DNA from: Aeromonas piscicola | GTDB lineage: Bacteria > Pseudomonadota > Gammaproteobacteria > Enterobacterales > Aeromonadaceae | Direction: 5' to 3' | NCBI RefSeq assembly: GCF_000820005.1 | Contig: NZ_CDBL01000080.1 | Span: 1-64,000 of the forward strand | Length of the DNA: 64,000 bases | Shown here: one piece after another, positions 10,832 to 22,014 of the stretch | Position numbering within the stretch: position 1 is the first letter of the stretch | Layout: each line of letters begins with the position of its first letter | Notes under the pieces: model-generated | Databases searched by the model: none | What the model saw: the letters and a program-made list of their open reading frames with translations, nothing else | What the model was told of the DNA's origin: nothing | Position numbers and translations under genes: made by a program

Positions 10832-11280
10832 AACAACCTCAGTGCGGGTGAATTTGAATGAATCTCAGGTCTGTTGCAGCCACCGAAATAATGTTGCTGC
10901 CAACCCACCATGATATAGGTCCTTGATAATTAAAATGGGGGTACCCCCTCGTTTTTCAAGTCTCAAGGGTGATAGCACACCGGATATTCAAAAAAACGGC
11001 CTGCTGGACTGTGATTGAAGTCCTTGTTCTGTCAAAGTAAATCGTTCGATTGCAATATCTGTTTAATGACCACAAGTTATTTGAGGTTGTCTCAAATTTA
11101 GTGATCCAGGTCTAATATCAGATACCTCAATTGAGGTAATATCGACGCCAGTAATTAAGGGAGCAAAAAGCCCCCAACTGCCCCACTCGATGTGTGGTGC
11201 TTCAGGATGAGCCGTGCGTAAGGAACTCGCGACCACTCGGTGAGGATCGTTTCCATTTATCTGATTTCTGAGGCATTACA
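10832..11280 (+). promoter_or_regulatory. aspA upstream region with twin palindromes
   Basis: A 449-nt gene-free region between divergent fxsA and aspA. It contains ATTTGAG-N5-CTCAAAT at 11079-11097 and a perfect 16-bp palindrome TACCTCAATTGAGGTA at 11123-11138. Their centres are about 42.5 bp apart, roughly four helical turns. Neither fits the FNR consensus TTGAT-N4-ATCAA. The leader from 11160 to the ATG is ~120 nt. No clear -35/-10 pair was found. Confidence 0.5.
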
Positions 11281-12723
11281 ATGAGCGACATCAAGAACGT
11301 CCGCATTGAAGAAGACCTGCTGGGCACCAAAGAAGTTTCCAATCATTTCTACTACGGTGTGCACACCCTGCGCGCTGTCGAGAACTTCAAGATCAGCTCT
11401 CAGAAGATTTCTGACGTTCCGGAATTCGTCCGCGGCATGGTACTGACCAAGAAGGCCGCCGCCATGGCGAACGGCGAACTGGGCACCATCCGTCCTGAGA
11501 TTGCTGACAAGATCGTAGAAGCCTGCGACCTGATGCTGAACACCGGCAAATGCTTCGACCAGTTCCCGGTCGACGTTTATCAGGGTGGTGCCGGCACCTC
11601 CGTCAACATGAACACCAACGAAGTACTGGCCAACATAGCCCTCGAGATCATGGGTCTGGCGAAAGGCCGCTACGACGTCATCAACCCGAACGACCACGTC
11701 AACAAGTGCCAATCCACCAACGACGCCTACCCAACCGGTTTCCGCGTTGCCGTGGTGAACAGCACTGACACCACGCTGCACGCGCTGGAAGCGCTGATCG
11801 CCGCCTTCGATGCCAAGGCCAAGGAGTTCAAGAGCATCCTGAAGATGGGTCGTACCCAGCTGCAGGACGCGGTTCCCATGACCCTGGGTCAGGAATTCCA
11901 CGCCTTCGCCGTCACCCTGCGTGAAGAGATCAAGTCCATCAAGCGTTGCCAGGAGCTGCTGCTGGAAGTGAACCTGGGCGCGACCGCCATCGGTACCGGC
12001 CTGAACACCCCGCCCGAGTACTCAGCCCTGGCCATCAAGCGCCTGGCCGAGATCACGGGTCGTGCCTATGTGCCGGCTGAAGATCTGATCGAAGCGACCT
12101 CCGACTGCGGCGCCTACGTGATGCTGCACGGCGCCATCAAGCGTCTGGCCATGAAAATGTCCAAGATCTGTAACGATCTGCGTCTGCTCTCCTCCGGCCC
12201 GCGCACTGCACTCAAAGAGATCAACCTGCCGGAAATGCAGGCGGGTTCCTCCATCATGCCAGCCAAGGTCAACCCGGTTATCCCGGAAGTGGTCAACCAG
12301 AGCTGCTTCAAGGTATTCGGTAACGACGTCACCATCACCTTCGCCGCCGAAGCCGGTCAGCTGCAGCTGAACGTCATGGAGCCGGTGATTGGTCAGGCCA
12401 TGTTCGAATCCCTGAGCCTGATGGAAAAAGCCTGCATCTCCCTGCGTGAGAAGTGCGTCGAAGGCATCACTGCCAACCCGGAAATCTGCATGAACCACGT
12501 GCTGAACTCCATCGGTATCGTGACCTACCTGAACCCCTTCATCGGCCACCACGAAGGTGACATCGTCGGCAAAATCTGCGCCCAGACCGGCAAGAACGTC
12601 CGTGAAGTCGTGCTGGAACGCGGCCTGCTGACCGCCGAACAGCTGGATGAAATCCTCTCCATCGAGAACCTGATGAACCCGCAATACAAAGCCAAGCGCT
12701 ACACCCGCGAAGCCACCGTATAA
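11281..12723 (+). CDS. aspA: Aspartate ammonia-lyase (aspartase)
   Basis: Aspartase converts L-aspartate to fumarate and ammonia, feeding fumarate respiration under oxygen limitation. The 480-residue protein matches the family (E. coli 478). It carries the fumarase/aspartase signature [15 protein letters not shown] (322-336), the [14 protein letters not shown] substrate loop and TGLNTPPEY. It is followed by dcuA, which imports aspartate and exports succinate, so the pair forms a functional unit. Twin palindromes upstream may control it. Confidence 0.98.
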   Translation: MSDIKNVRIEEDLLGTKEVSNHFYYGVHTLRAVENFKISSQKISDVPEFVRGMVLTKKAAAMANGELGTIRPEIADKIVEACDLMLNTGKCFDQFPVDVYQGGAGTSVNMNTNEVLANIALEIMGLAKGRYDVINPNDHVNKCQSTNDAYPTGFRVAVVNSTDTTLHALEALIAAFDAKAKEFKSILKMGRTQLQDAVPMTLGQEFHAFAVTLREEIKSIKRCQELLLEVNLGATAIGTGLNTPPEYSALAIKRLAEITGRAYVPAEDLIEATSDCGAYVMLHGAIKRLAMKMSKICNDLRLLSSGPRTALKEINLPEMQAGSSIMPAKVNPVIPEVVNQSCFKVFGNDVTITFAAEAGQLQLNVMEPVIGQAMFESLSLMEKACISLREKCVEGITANPEICMNHVLNSIGIVTYLNPFIGHHEGDIVGKICAQTGKNVREVVLERGLLTAEQLDEILSIENLMNPQYKAKRYTREATV

Positions 12724-12731
12724 GCGAGCAA

Positions 12732-12756
12732 ATGGGCCGGGTTTATCCCGGCCCAT
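12732..12756 (+). terminator. Hairpin after aspA without a T-tract
   Basis: A 10-bp stem ATGGGCCGGG/CCCGGCCCAT with a 5-nt loop directly after the aspA stop. No T-run follows, so it may be a partial terminator or an mRNA-stabilising hairpin before dcuA. A second inverted repeat, TTCCCGAT/ATCGGGAA, lies at 12765-12797. Confidence 0.6.
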
Positions 12757-12851
12757 AAAGTCAGTTCCCGATCGGTCTTGCCCAGCCCCATCGGGAATTG
12801 GCTTTTCTGCCAAATAAAACCTAAAAAAAACTGGAAAATGGAGTGTTCGCT

Positions 12852-14171
12852 ATGATTGTTATCGAGTTACTTGTCGTGCTCGCCGCTATCTATCTGGGAG
12901 CCCGGATAGGCAGTATCGGTATCGGCTTTGCCGGTGGTCTGGGTGTGCTGGTACTGACCTGGGGCCTGGGGGTACAAATTCCGAGCGACCAGCTGGTCAC
13001 CTTCATCCCCTGGGACGTGATCATGATCATCGCGTCCGTCATCTGTGCCATTGCCTGTATGCAACTGGCCGGTGGCATGGACTACCTGGTGTCGCTGGCA
13101 GAAAAGGCCTTGCGCAAGAATCCCAAGTACATCACCTTCGCCGCCCCCATCGTCACCTATCTGATGACCATGCTGGCCGGTACCGGTCACACCGCCTTCT
13201 CCACCCTGCCGGTGATCGCCGAAGTGGCCAAGGAGCAGGGCATTCGTCCTTCCCGTCCGCTCTCCATCGCGGTTGTCGCCTCCCAGATCGCCATCACAGC
13301 CTCCCCGATCTCCGCGGCCGTGGTTGCCTTCTCCGGCATGCTGGAGCCGTTCGGTGTCGACTACCTGACCCTGCTGGCCATCTGCATTCCATCCACCTTC
13401 CTCGCCTGTATCTTGGGCGCCTTCATTGCCAACATGATGGGCAAACCGCTGGAGCTGGATGAAGTCTATCTGGAGCGTAAAGCCAAGGGGCTGATCAAGC
13501 TGCGTGGCACCACCAAGCTGGAGCTGAAGCCTTACGCCAAGGTTTCTGTCTGGATCTTCATCGCCGCCATCGTGGCCGTCATGGCCTATGCCACCGCCAT
13601 CTCGGGCAAAGTGGGCCTGATTGCCAATCCGCCGATCCCCCGTGACGGTGCCATCATGGGCATCATGCTGGCTGCTGCCACCATCATGACCCTGGTCTGC
13701 AAACTGGACGCCACTCAAGTGACCAACATGCCGACCTTCAAGTCCGGTATGTCCGCCTGTATCTGCGTACTGGGTGTGGCCTGGCTGGGCAACGTCTTCG
13801 TGAAAGGCAACATGGACACCATCCAGCTGATCGCCGGCGACCTGCTGAACCAGTACTCCTGGCTGCTGGCCGTGGTGCTGTTCTTCGCAGCCATGCTGCT
13901 CTACTCACAAGGCGCCACCACCAAGGCCCTGATGCCGGCCGCACTGGCACTGGGTGTCAGCCCGCTGACCGCGATTGCCTCCTTCGCAGCCGTGAGCGCC
14001 CTGTTCGTGCTGCCGACCTACCCGACCCTGCTGGCCGCGGTAGAGATGGACGACACCGGCTCGACCCGGATCGGCAAGGCCGTGTTCAACCACCCCTTCT
14101 TCATCCCCGGCACTGCGACCATCGCTTTCGCCGTGGCACTGGGCTTCTTCTTTGGCGGTCTGATACTCTGA
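12852..14171 (+). CDS. dcuA: Anaerobic C4-dicarboxylate transporter DcuA
   Basis: A 439-residue inner-membrane protein of the DcuA/DcuB family that exchanges aspartate, fumarate or malate for succinate. It has ~10 hydrophobic segments and the conserved GTGHTAFSTLPVIAEVAK and SQIAITASPISAAVVA stretches. ATG 12852 is preceded by GGAG with 8-nt spacing, so an upstream GTG is not needed. Its position after aspA identifies DcuA rather than DcuB. A strong terminator follows. Confidence 0.95.
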   Translation: MIVIELLVVLAAIYLGARIGSIGIGFAGGLGVLVLTWGLGVQIPSDQLVTFIPWDVIMIIASVICAIACMQLAGGMDYLVSLAEKALRKNPKYITFAAPIVTYLMTMLAGTGHTAFSTLPVIAEVAKEQGIRPSRPLSIAVVASQIAITASPISAAVVAFSGMLEPFGVDYLTLLAICIPSTFLACILGAFIANMMGKPLELDEVYLERKAKGLIKLRGTTKLELKPYAKVSVWIFIAAIVAVMAYATAISGKVGLIANPPIPRDGAIMGIMLAAATIMTLVCKLDATQVTNMPTFKSGMSACICVLGVAWLGNVFVKGNMDTIQLIAGDLLNQYSWLLAVVLFFAAMLLYSQGATTKALMPAALALGVSPLTAIASFAAVSALFVLPTYPTLLAAVEMDDTGSTRIGKAVFNHPFFIPGTATIAFAVALGFFFGGLIL

Positions 14172-14196
14172 TCAGCATTTCATGCCATAAACCTTC

Positions 14197-14222
14197 AAAC
14201 GGCCCGCTCTGGGCCGTTTTTT
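14197..14222 (+). terminator. dcuA terminator
   Basis: A 9-bp stem AAACGGCCC/GGGCCGTTT with a 5-nt loop followed by a run of T. Confidence 0.9.
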
Positions 14223-14371
14223 ATGCCTCGTTTTTACGTCAAATCATTAATTAATCCTCATCCGCTTCAGTTTCTATCAAGGTTCGCAGATCTACTCTGG
14301 GGCATCGGAACAGAGACCGATCAACAGGGCCGAGCACAGGTCCGACAGTGTTTACACCAGAGGAATGAACA

Positions 14372-15463
14372 ATGAAAAAGACCGCATTGACTATGGCCAT
14401 CTCCAGCGTGCTGCTGGCCGGTGGTGCGCAAGCCGCTACCGTCTATGACCAGAACGACACCAAACTCGAGATCGGTGGCCGTGCTCAAGGCATGTACTAC
14501 GGTACCGATGACAACGGCTCCGAAGGTGATCAGAGCTACTTCCGTCTGCACGTTGCTGGCGAAACCAAGATCGATGCCGAATTGAAAGCGTTCGGCTTTG
14601 CCGAGTACAACCTGCCGGTTTCCGGTTCTGACAACGACGAACTGCGTTATGCCTACGCCGGCATCAAGCACGATCGCTTCGGTGCCTTCAGCTATGGCCG
14701 TCAGGATGGTCTGTTCACCAAAGCCGTGAACAACTACACAGACGTGCTGCCTGAGTGGGGCGGTGACGGCCTGGGTAAAGACACCGAAGTGTTCGGCACC
14801 GGCCGCACCAACGGTCTGGCCCAGTACATCTACACCTATCAGGGCCTGACCCTGGGTGCCCAGTTCACTGGCAACAACGACCCGCAGAACTCTGATCGCT
14901 CCAACCGCGTTGGCCCGAACAGCACTTGGAATCCGAAGGGTTCTTCCGAAGGTTTCGCCGTGTCCGCCAACTATGACTTCGACATGGGCCTGAGCCTGGG
15001 TACCGCCTACAACCAGGCTGGCAAGACCGACGAGCAGGCATCCAACGCCGCTTTCGGTGGCGACAGCGATGCCAAGCTGTACGGTGTGGGTGCCAAGTAC
15101 GCAGTCGGTGACCTCTACCTGGCCGCGACTTACTCCCACGGTGAAGACCACATGTACGTCAGCACCGTCAACGGCTATGCCGAGAAGATGGATGGCTACG
15201 AAGCCGTGGCCCAGTACACCATCGGCAAGTTCAAGCCGTCTCTGGCCTACCTGCGTACCGATGTGAAGGACAGCGCTCACGGTATCGATGACACCGCCAC
15301 CGAATATGTTTCCATCGGTGCCTGGTACAACTTCACCGACAACTTCAACGCCTATGTTGATTACAAGATCAACCTGTTGGACAACGTCAATGGTACCCAC
15401 ACCAACTCGCTGGGCAAGAACACCGACGACGTGGTCGCCGTGGCCCTGCAGTACAACTTCTAA
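14372..15463 (+). CDS. Outer-membrane trimeric porin (OmpC/OmpF type)
   Basis: A 363-residue general diffusion porin with a signal peptide MKKTALTMAISSVLLAGGAQA, mature start ATVYDQNDTKLEIGGRAQG, alternating beta-strand pattern, the porin signature region (YAYAGIKHDRFGAFSYGRQ) and the C-terminal Phe (LQYNF) needed for BAM-dependent insertion. It forms a water-filled channel in the outer membrane. AGAGGA provides the ribosome binding site. The exact Aeromonas porin name cannot be settled from sequence alone. Confidence 0.95.
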   Translation: MKKTALTMAISSVLLAGGAQAATVYDQNDTKLEIGGRAQGMYYGTDDNGSEGDQSYFRLHVAGETKIDAELKAFGFAEYNLPVSGSDNDELRYAYAGIKHDRFGAFSYGRQDGLFTKAVNNYTDVLPEWGGDGLGKDTEVFGTGRTNGLAQYIYTYQGLTLGAQFTGNNDPQNSDRSNRVGPNSTWNPKGSSEGFAVSANYDFDMGLSLGTAYNQAGKTDEQASNAAFGGDSDAKLYGVGAKYAVGDLYLAATYSHGEDHMYVSTVNGYAEKMDGYEAVAQYTIGKFKPSLAYLRTDVKDSAHGIDDTATEYVSIGAWYNFTDNFNAYVDYKINLLDNVNGTHTNSLGKNTDDVVAVALQYNF

Positions 15464-15518
15464 GTAATTGGAAGTCAGTTATACCCTGTGATACCAATGT
15501 CTACTGTTTGAATTACTT

Positions 15519-15544
15519 CCGGCCGCCCTGCGGCCGGTTTTTTA
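15519..15544 (+). terminator. Porin gene terminator
   Basis: A 7-bp GC-rich stem CCGGCCG/CGGCCGG with a 5-nt loop and a following T6 run. Confidence 0.9.
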
Positions 15545-15551
15545 TTGCCTG

Positions 15552-16745
15552 TCAGATGTTGACCCGCGCCAGACTCGGCTCGCGGTGAAAGCAGTTCACC
15601 AGCAGCAGCAAGGTCGTCACGCCGACCGTCCCCAGCACCAGCCAGGGTAGCCAGGGCTGCCCCTGGGCATTGGCGTAATCATGCAGGGCCCCGCCCCCCA
15701 CGTATCCCGTCATGCCACCGAGCGCCAGCCCCAGCCGGCTGAAACCCATGTAACTGCCACGTGCGCCCGGCTGCGCCAGCCTGGTCATGAGGGTCTCCCG
15801 CGCTGGCTCGGCGATGACAATCCCCAGATAGAAACAGGCCAGCAGCATGAAGACGGCGGGCAGCGTGGTCGCAAACGCCACCAGCCCGATACCGGCCGTC
15901 ATCAGCAACACGCCCGCCATCAGTCGGCTCTCCAGCTTGAAGTGCTTCTCGCCATAACGGGCGAGAGGGTAGAGCAGCGCCAGCGAGATGGCAGTCTCCA
16001 GGGTATACATCCAGCCCACCGCCGTGGTGCTGCCCGCCATCTGTTTCACCAGGATGGGGAAGATCAGCATCACCTGCACCCAGAGCGCATAGTAGCCGCT
16101 CAGGATCAGCACCAGCCGGCAGAAGGCCTTGTCCGCCAGCACCTGGCCGAGGCCGGCCCGGATCGGAGTCGGCCGCTGCGAGAGCTTGTAGGGGGGCAGG
16201 ATCAGCAGGTTGCACAGGGCCGCACAGACAAACAGACCCGCCCCCAGCAGGCAGACATACTCAAAGTCGAAGTTGAGCAGCCAGCTGCCAAGCAGGGCCC
16301 CCACCACGGCACCGGCGCTCTCCAGCATCATCAGCAAGGATATGTAGCGACCCCGCTGACGCGGACGGGTGAACTTGATCACCAGCGCGGCCCGGGGTGG
16401 GTCGAACAGACAACCGCCCAGCCCCGAGATGATGCAGGAGAGGATCAGTTCAAGCCCGCTCTGGGCATAGGCCAGACTGGCAAAGCCCGCGGCCCTCAAC
16501 AACATGCCGCCCACTATGAGTGGCCGGGCGCCAAACTTGTCTGCCAGCGATCCCCCCAGCACCCCCAATCCCTGCTGGGTCAGCTGACGCAGCCCCAGCG
16601 CCAGACCGACCACCCCAGCCGCCCAGCCAAGCTGATCCACGAAGCGCAGGCTGATCATGGGCATCACCACGAAAAAACCCAGGATCACCAAGAGGGAATC
16701 CAACGCCAAAAACCACCGCCCCAACCGCCTCGCCCGCTCCACCAT
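15552..16745 (-). CDS. mdtH: Multidrug efflux MFS transporter MdtH
   Basis: A 397-residue major-facilitator protein with 12 hydrophobic segments. Long stretches match E. coli Mdt[21 protein letters not shown], the [15 protein letters not shown] motif, [20 protein letters not shown] and [26 protein letters not shown]. MdtH confers modest resistance to norfloxacin and enoxacin in E. coli. It is transcribed away from a LysR-type gene 200 bp upstream, a candidate regulator. Confidence 0.92.
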   Translation of the reverse strand: MVERARRLGRWFLALDSLLVILGFFVVMPMISLRFVDQLGWAAGVVGLALGLRQLTQQGLGVLGGSLADKFGARPLIVGGMLLRAAGFASLAYAQSGLELILSCIISGLGGCLFDPPRAALVIKFTRPRQRGRYISLLMMLESAGAVVGALLGSWLLNFDFEYVCLLGAGLFVCAALCNLLILPPYKLSQRPTPIRAGLGQVLADKAFCRLVLILSGYYALWVQVMLIFPILVKQMAGSTTAVGWMYTLETAISLALLYPLARYGEKHFKLESRLMAGVLLMTAGIGLVAFATTLPAVFMLLACFYLGIVIAEPARETLMTRLAQPGARGSYMGFSRLGLALGGMTGYVGGGALHDYANAQGQPWLPWLVLGTVGVTTLLLLVNCFHREPSLARVNI

Positions 16746-16954
16746 GACTGCCTGACCCCTGCTTTGCTAATGACATCCAACTCGCTCGTCTCATCGCCCG
16801 GATGACGCCGTCGCCAAACCGGGTCAAGGGTGACTGCAACCCTCTGACCCGGCATGGCAATATGCCAATGCACAACGATTGATACTGCTATTCTGGAAGG
16901 GCGCCAGATATAGTGGTAGCCGACAACTGGCTATATTTCATATTGGATTACGTT

Positions 16955-17854
16955 ATGGCTATGACCCTGGATGACTTGCAATTACTACTGGATGTGGTCA
17001 ATCGCGGCAGCTTCAGCAAGGCGGCGGCCATTCGCGGCTGGTCACAACCCATGGTCAGCCAGCGGATCGCCGTGCTGGAACAGGCGCTGGGACAACCCCT
17101 GTTTCGCCGCCACAGACGCGGCGCCACCCCCACTCCAGCCTGCGAGCAGTTTCTGCCTGCGGCGGCGGCGGCCCTGAGTGCACTGGAAGGGGGACGCCTG
17201 GCGATGCAGGGAGCACCGGCCCTGCCCCGCATCAAGCTCTCCTGCCTGCCCTCCCTGACGACAGTGGTGTTTGGCCCCCTGCTGCTGGCGCTGGTGGATG
17301 AAGCGTTCGAGATCCGCTGCAACACGGATCACTCCGGCATCATAATGCAGGAGCTGCTGACCGGTGAGACAGACGTCGGCTTCATCCTCAAATGCCCCGC
17401 CATAGCGGGTATCCAGCTCGAGCTGCTCTACCGCTCCCCCATCATAGCGGTGGCCTGCGCCACCCATCCGCTGGCAAGAAGACAAGGTTTGACCCTGCAG
17501 GATATCGCCAACGAGCGGCTGGCCCCCCAGCAGTGGGGCACAGGCTGCGATGAGCTGATCCTGCAGCTGCGACTGCTGCGCCAGGTGGCGAGCCCGCTGC
17601 ACGCCATTCAGCCCGCCAGCGCGGCGCGGGAACTGGCGCTGGAGCACGGCTTCATCACCCTGATGCCGGCGCTCGCCATCAGCCGGGACCTGGAGTTTGG
17701 CCGCCTGGTCCAGCTGGATGTGGTAGACCTGCCGCAGGATCACTGGGATGTCATGATGGCCTGGCGTAGCGGCAAGCGGCCCAACCCGGCCAAGGAGCGG
17801 GTGCTGGAGGCAGCCAGAGCCCTTGCCCGGCGCTGGTCAGGCAAATCCGCATAA
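16955..17854 (+). CDS. LysR-type transcriptional regulator
   Basis: A 299-residue regulator with an N-terminal winged HTH (LDDLQLLLDVVNRGSFSKAA, then SQPMVSQRIAVLEQALGQPLFRR) and a C-terminal periplasmic-binding-like effector domain. The start at ATG 16955 (MAMTLDD) fits the family; an upstream in-frame GTG at 16913 would add 14 unusual residues. It is divergent from mdtH, the usual LysR arrangement with a target gene, but the effector and target are not known. Confidence 0.93.
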   Translation: MAMTLDDLQLLLDVVNRGSFSKAAAIRGWSQPMVSQRIAVLEQALGQPLFRRHRRGATPTPACEQFLPAAAAALSALEGGRLAMQGAPALPRIKLSCLPSLTTVVFGPLLLALVDEAFEIRCNTDHSGIIMQELLTGETDVGFILKCPAIAGIQLELLYRSPIIAVACATHPLARRQGLTLQDIANERLAPQQWGTGCDELILQLRLLRQVASPLHAIQPASAARELALEHGFITLMPALAISRDLEFGRLVQLDVVDLPQDHWDVMMAWRSGKRPNPAKERVLEAARALARRWSGKSA

Positions 17855-17879
17855 AAAAGCGCCGGACAAGTCCGGCGCT
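17853..17879 (-). terminator. Terminator of the elastase gene
   Basis: A 9-bp stem AGCGCCGGA/TCCGGCGCT with a 4-nt loop. On the minus strand it is followed by T6, so it ends transcription from ahyB. It overlaps the 3' end of the converging LysR gene. Confidence 0.85.
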
Positions 17880-17905
17880 ACATGCTAAATCACATCAACC
17901 CGGGA

Positions 17906-20027
<2,122 letters not shown>

Positions 20028-20582
20028 ATGTTTTCATGGCAACTGGACGATGAATTGGCGCTGCTGTTCCTGCAGCCCGACATGGCCAGCGAACTCTTTG
20101 GCCTGTGCCGGGAGAACCGCGACTACCTGACCCAATCGCTGCCCTGGCCCCCCTACATACAGCAGCCAGCCGACAGCACCACCTTCATCCGCCACGCCAT
20201 CGAGAAGTTTGCCCGTGGCGAGGGGCTGACCACGGCCATCGAGTATCAGGGCGAGGTGGTCGGCGTCATCGGCTACAACCAGATCGATCAGGCGCTGGCC
20301 AAGGTCACCATAGGCTACTGGCTGGCGGAGCGCTGGCAGGGCAATGGCATCATCACCCGCGCCTGTCAGGCCCTGATCCATCACGCCTTCGAGGAGATGG
20401 GGATGGAGAAGGTCGAGATCAGCGCGGCGGTGGAGAACGAGCCCAGCCGGGCGGTGTGCGAGCGACTCGGCATGCAGCAGGAGGGGATCAGCCGGCGGGC
20501 CGAACGGCTGGCGGATCGGGTGGTGGATCACGTCCACTACGGCCTGCTGCGCGATGAGTGGCTAAGGCAACGAGATCACTGA
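20028..20582 (+). CDS. RimL-like GNAT acetyltransferase
   Basis: A 184-residue GNAT-fold acetyltransferase. It resembles E. coli RimL, which acetylates the N-terminal Ser of ribosomal protein L7/L12: compare SLPWPPYIQ, GVIGYNQIDQALAKVTIGYWL, QGNGIITRACQALIHHAF and the acetyl-CoA loop. The start at ATG 20028 is preceded by GGGAG. It may act on other N-termini, as many RimL homologues do. It is followed 57 nt later by rimJ on the same strand. Confidence 0.88.
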   Translation: MFSWQLDDELALLFLQPDMASELFGLCRENRDYLTQSLPWPPYIQQPADSTTFIRHAIEKFARGEGLTTAIEYQGEVVGVIGYNQIDQALAKVTIGYWLAERWQGNGIITRACQALIHHAFEEMGMEKVEISAAVENEPSRAVCERLGMQQEGISRRAERLADRVVDHVHYGLLRDEWLRQRDH

Positions 20583-20639
20583 TGGCTGGGGCAACCCGGC
20601 GGTCAGCACCATGCTTATGAATCCACAGAGGGAACCTTG

Positions 20640-21191
20640 ATGGCACTACCGCACCTCAGCACGGCCCGTACCCGGCTCACCGTATTGCCGCCCGAGCGGG
20701 CCGACCTGATGCTGGATTTCTATCTGCGCAATCGCGCTCACCTCACCCCCTGGGAACCCAGCCGGGACGAGAGCTTCTATACCCTGAGCCACTGGCATGG
20801 CCGCCTGCGCGACAGCTATGGCCAGTTCTTCAACGGCAGCGCCGTTCATCTGGTGGCGCTCGACCCCCAGGGCGAGCAGGTGATCGCCACCTGCAACTTC
20901 ACCCACATACTGATGGGCATGTTCAAGGCCTGCCATCTTGGCTATGCCATCGATCAGGCCCATGAAGGCCAGGGCCTGATGCAGGAGGTGGTCGAGGCTG
21001 GCATCGAGTACCTGTTTCGGGAGCACGGCCTGCACCGCGTCATGGCCAGCTATATGCCAACCAATCTGCGTAGCGCTGCCCTGCTCGAGCGCCTCGGTTT
21101 CGAGCGGGAGGGCCTGGCACGGGACTATCTGATGATCAACGGCCGCTGGGAGGATCATGTTCTCACCGCACGGCTCAACCCGGCAGTCTAG
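20640..21191 (+). CDS. rimJ: RimJ-like ribosomal protein S5 N-acetyltransferase
   Basis: A 183-residue GNAT protein close to E. coli RimJ, which acetylates the N-terminal Ala of ribosomal protein S5. Shared blocks include [54 protein letters not shown] and [22 protein letters not shown] 20640 (MALPHLS) is preceded by AGAGGGA; a TTG one codon earlier is unlikely. The last ~48 codons are duplicated just downstream. Confidence 0.93.
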   Translation: MALPHLSTARTRLTVLPPERADLMLDFYLRNRAHLTPWEPSRDESFYTLSHWHGRLRDSYGQFFNGSAVHLVALDPQGEQVIATCNFTHILMGMFKACHLGYAIDQAHEGQGLMQEVVEAGIEYLFREHGLHRVMASYMPTNLRSAALLERLGFEREGLARDYLMINGRWEDHVLTARLNPAV

Positions 21192-21197
21192 GTGCCA

Positions 21198-21371
21198 GAA
21201 AGCTCACTGCATTAAGGCCAGCCATATGCCAGTCAATCACCCTGCGCAGCGCAGCGCCGCCCTGCTCGAGCGCCTCGGTTTCGAGCGGGAGGGCCTGGCA
21301 CGGGACTATCTGATGATCAACGGCCGCTGGGAGGATCATGTTCTCACCGCCCGGCTCAACCCGGCGATCCA
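21198..21371 (+). pseudogene. Tandem partial duplicate of the rimJ 3' end
   Basis: From 21259 to ~21361 the DNA repeats 21078-~21180 with a single substitution, encoding [19 protein letters not shown] again. Its left part (21198-21258) is more diverged and holds a ~9-nt insertion relative to rimJ (ASHMPVN against ASYMPTN). It has no start codon or ribosome binding site and lies in another frame than rimJ. The sharp boundary between diverged and near-identical parts suggests recent gene conversion between the copies. Confidence 0.88.
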
Positions 21372-21417
21372 GGCAGGAAGGGGCTCGCCAACCGCGGGCG
21401 AGTTGCATGTCAGGCAT

Positions 21418-21452
21418 AAAAAAACGGGTCCGGAGCTTGGCTCCGGACCCGT
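21418..21452 (-). terminator. Terminator of the small lipoprotein gene
   Basis: A 13-bp perfect stem ACGGGTCCGGAGC/GCTCCGGACCCGT with a 3-nt loop and, on the minus strand, a following T-run. Confidence 0.92.
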
Positions 21453-21471
21453 CTTCAGAAGAGGTGCAGGC

Positions 21472-21705
21472 TTAGTTGGCCTTGGCATCGCTCACTGCGG
21501 CTTCAGCCTTGGAGGCAGCTTTCTCGACGGTTGCAGTCGCTTCGGAAGCAGCCTTCTCTACGGTAGAGGTGGCTTCGCTAGCGGCTTTCTCAACAGTTGC
21601 AGCAACGTCGGCGGCCGGAGTAGCTGCCGGAGCGGCGGCTTCTTCTTTCTGACCACAAGCGGTCAACATCAGACCCAGGATACCGGCTACCAGTACTTTG
21701 TTCAT
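21472..21705 (-). CDS. Small lipoprotein with 11-residue helical repeats
   Basis: A 77-residue lipoprotein: signal [17 protein letters not shown] with Cys17 as lipidation site, then an Ala/Pro linker and three near-identical 11-residue units ([33 protein letters not shown]; starting at 37, 48 and 59). Eleven-residue periodicity suggests an extended amphipathic helix or right-handed coiled coil in the periplasm. GAGGG precedes ATG 21705 with good spacing; an ATG at 21711 is too close. The function is unknown. The repeat may be prone to copy-number change. Confidence 0.85.
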   Translation of the reverse strand: MNKVLVAGILGLMLTACGQKEEAAAPAATPAADVAATVEKAASEATSTVEKAASEATATVEKAASKAEAAVSDAKAN

Positions 21706-22014
21706 GTGCATACCCTCAAAAAAATATGGAGAGATGGTTCGTTCAACCATCACAGTGCGTCCTTTCACCCGGTTAGAAACCCATAGGCCGGGAGCCAAGA
21801 GGCGCGCGAAATATATCCCCATACACGCCCAATGAAAACGAGTATCACAATGATATTTTCTCGTTGGCTGGATGAAAAGAACTGCTACAACGACAAACAT
21901 TAATACAAAACACTCACCATTCAGTCAACCTGTACAATAAAACACCGCAACTGACGTGATTACTGGCGATAAACAGCGATGCACCCCATTCAGGTGAGAG
22001 GCGAGATATGCATG

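Noticed and set aside
11081..11095. FNR site upstream of aspA
   Set aside because: The half-sites are TTGAG and CTCAA with five bases between, not TTGAT-N4-ATCAA.
21157..21786. 209-codon open frame spanning the rimJ duplicate
   Set aside because: It has no ribosome binding site, crosses a terminator and the antisense of the lipoprotein, and resembles RimJ only in the duplicated block.
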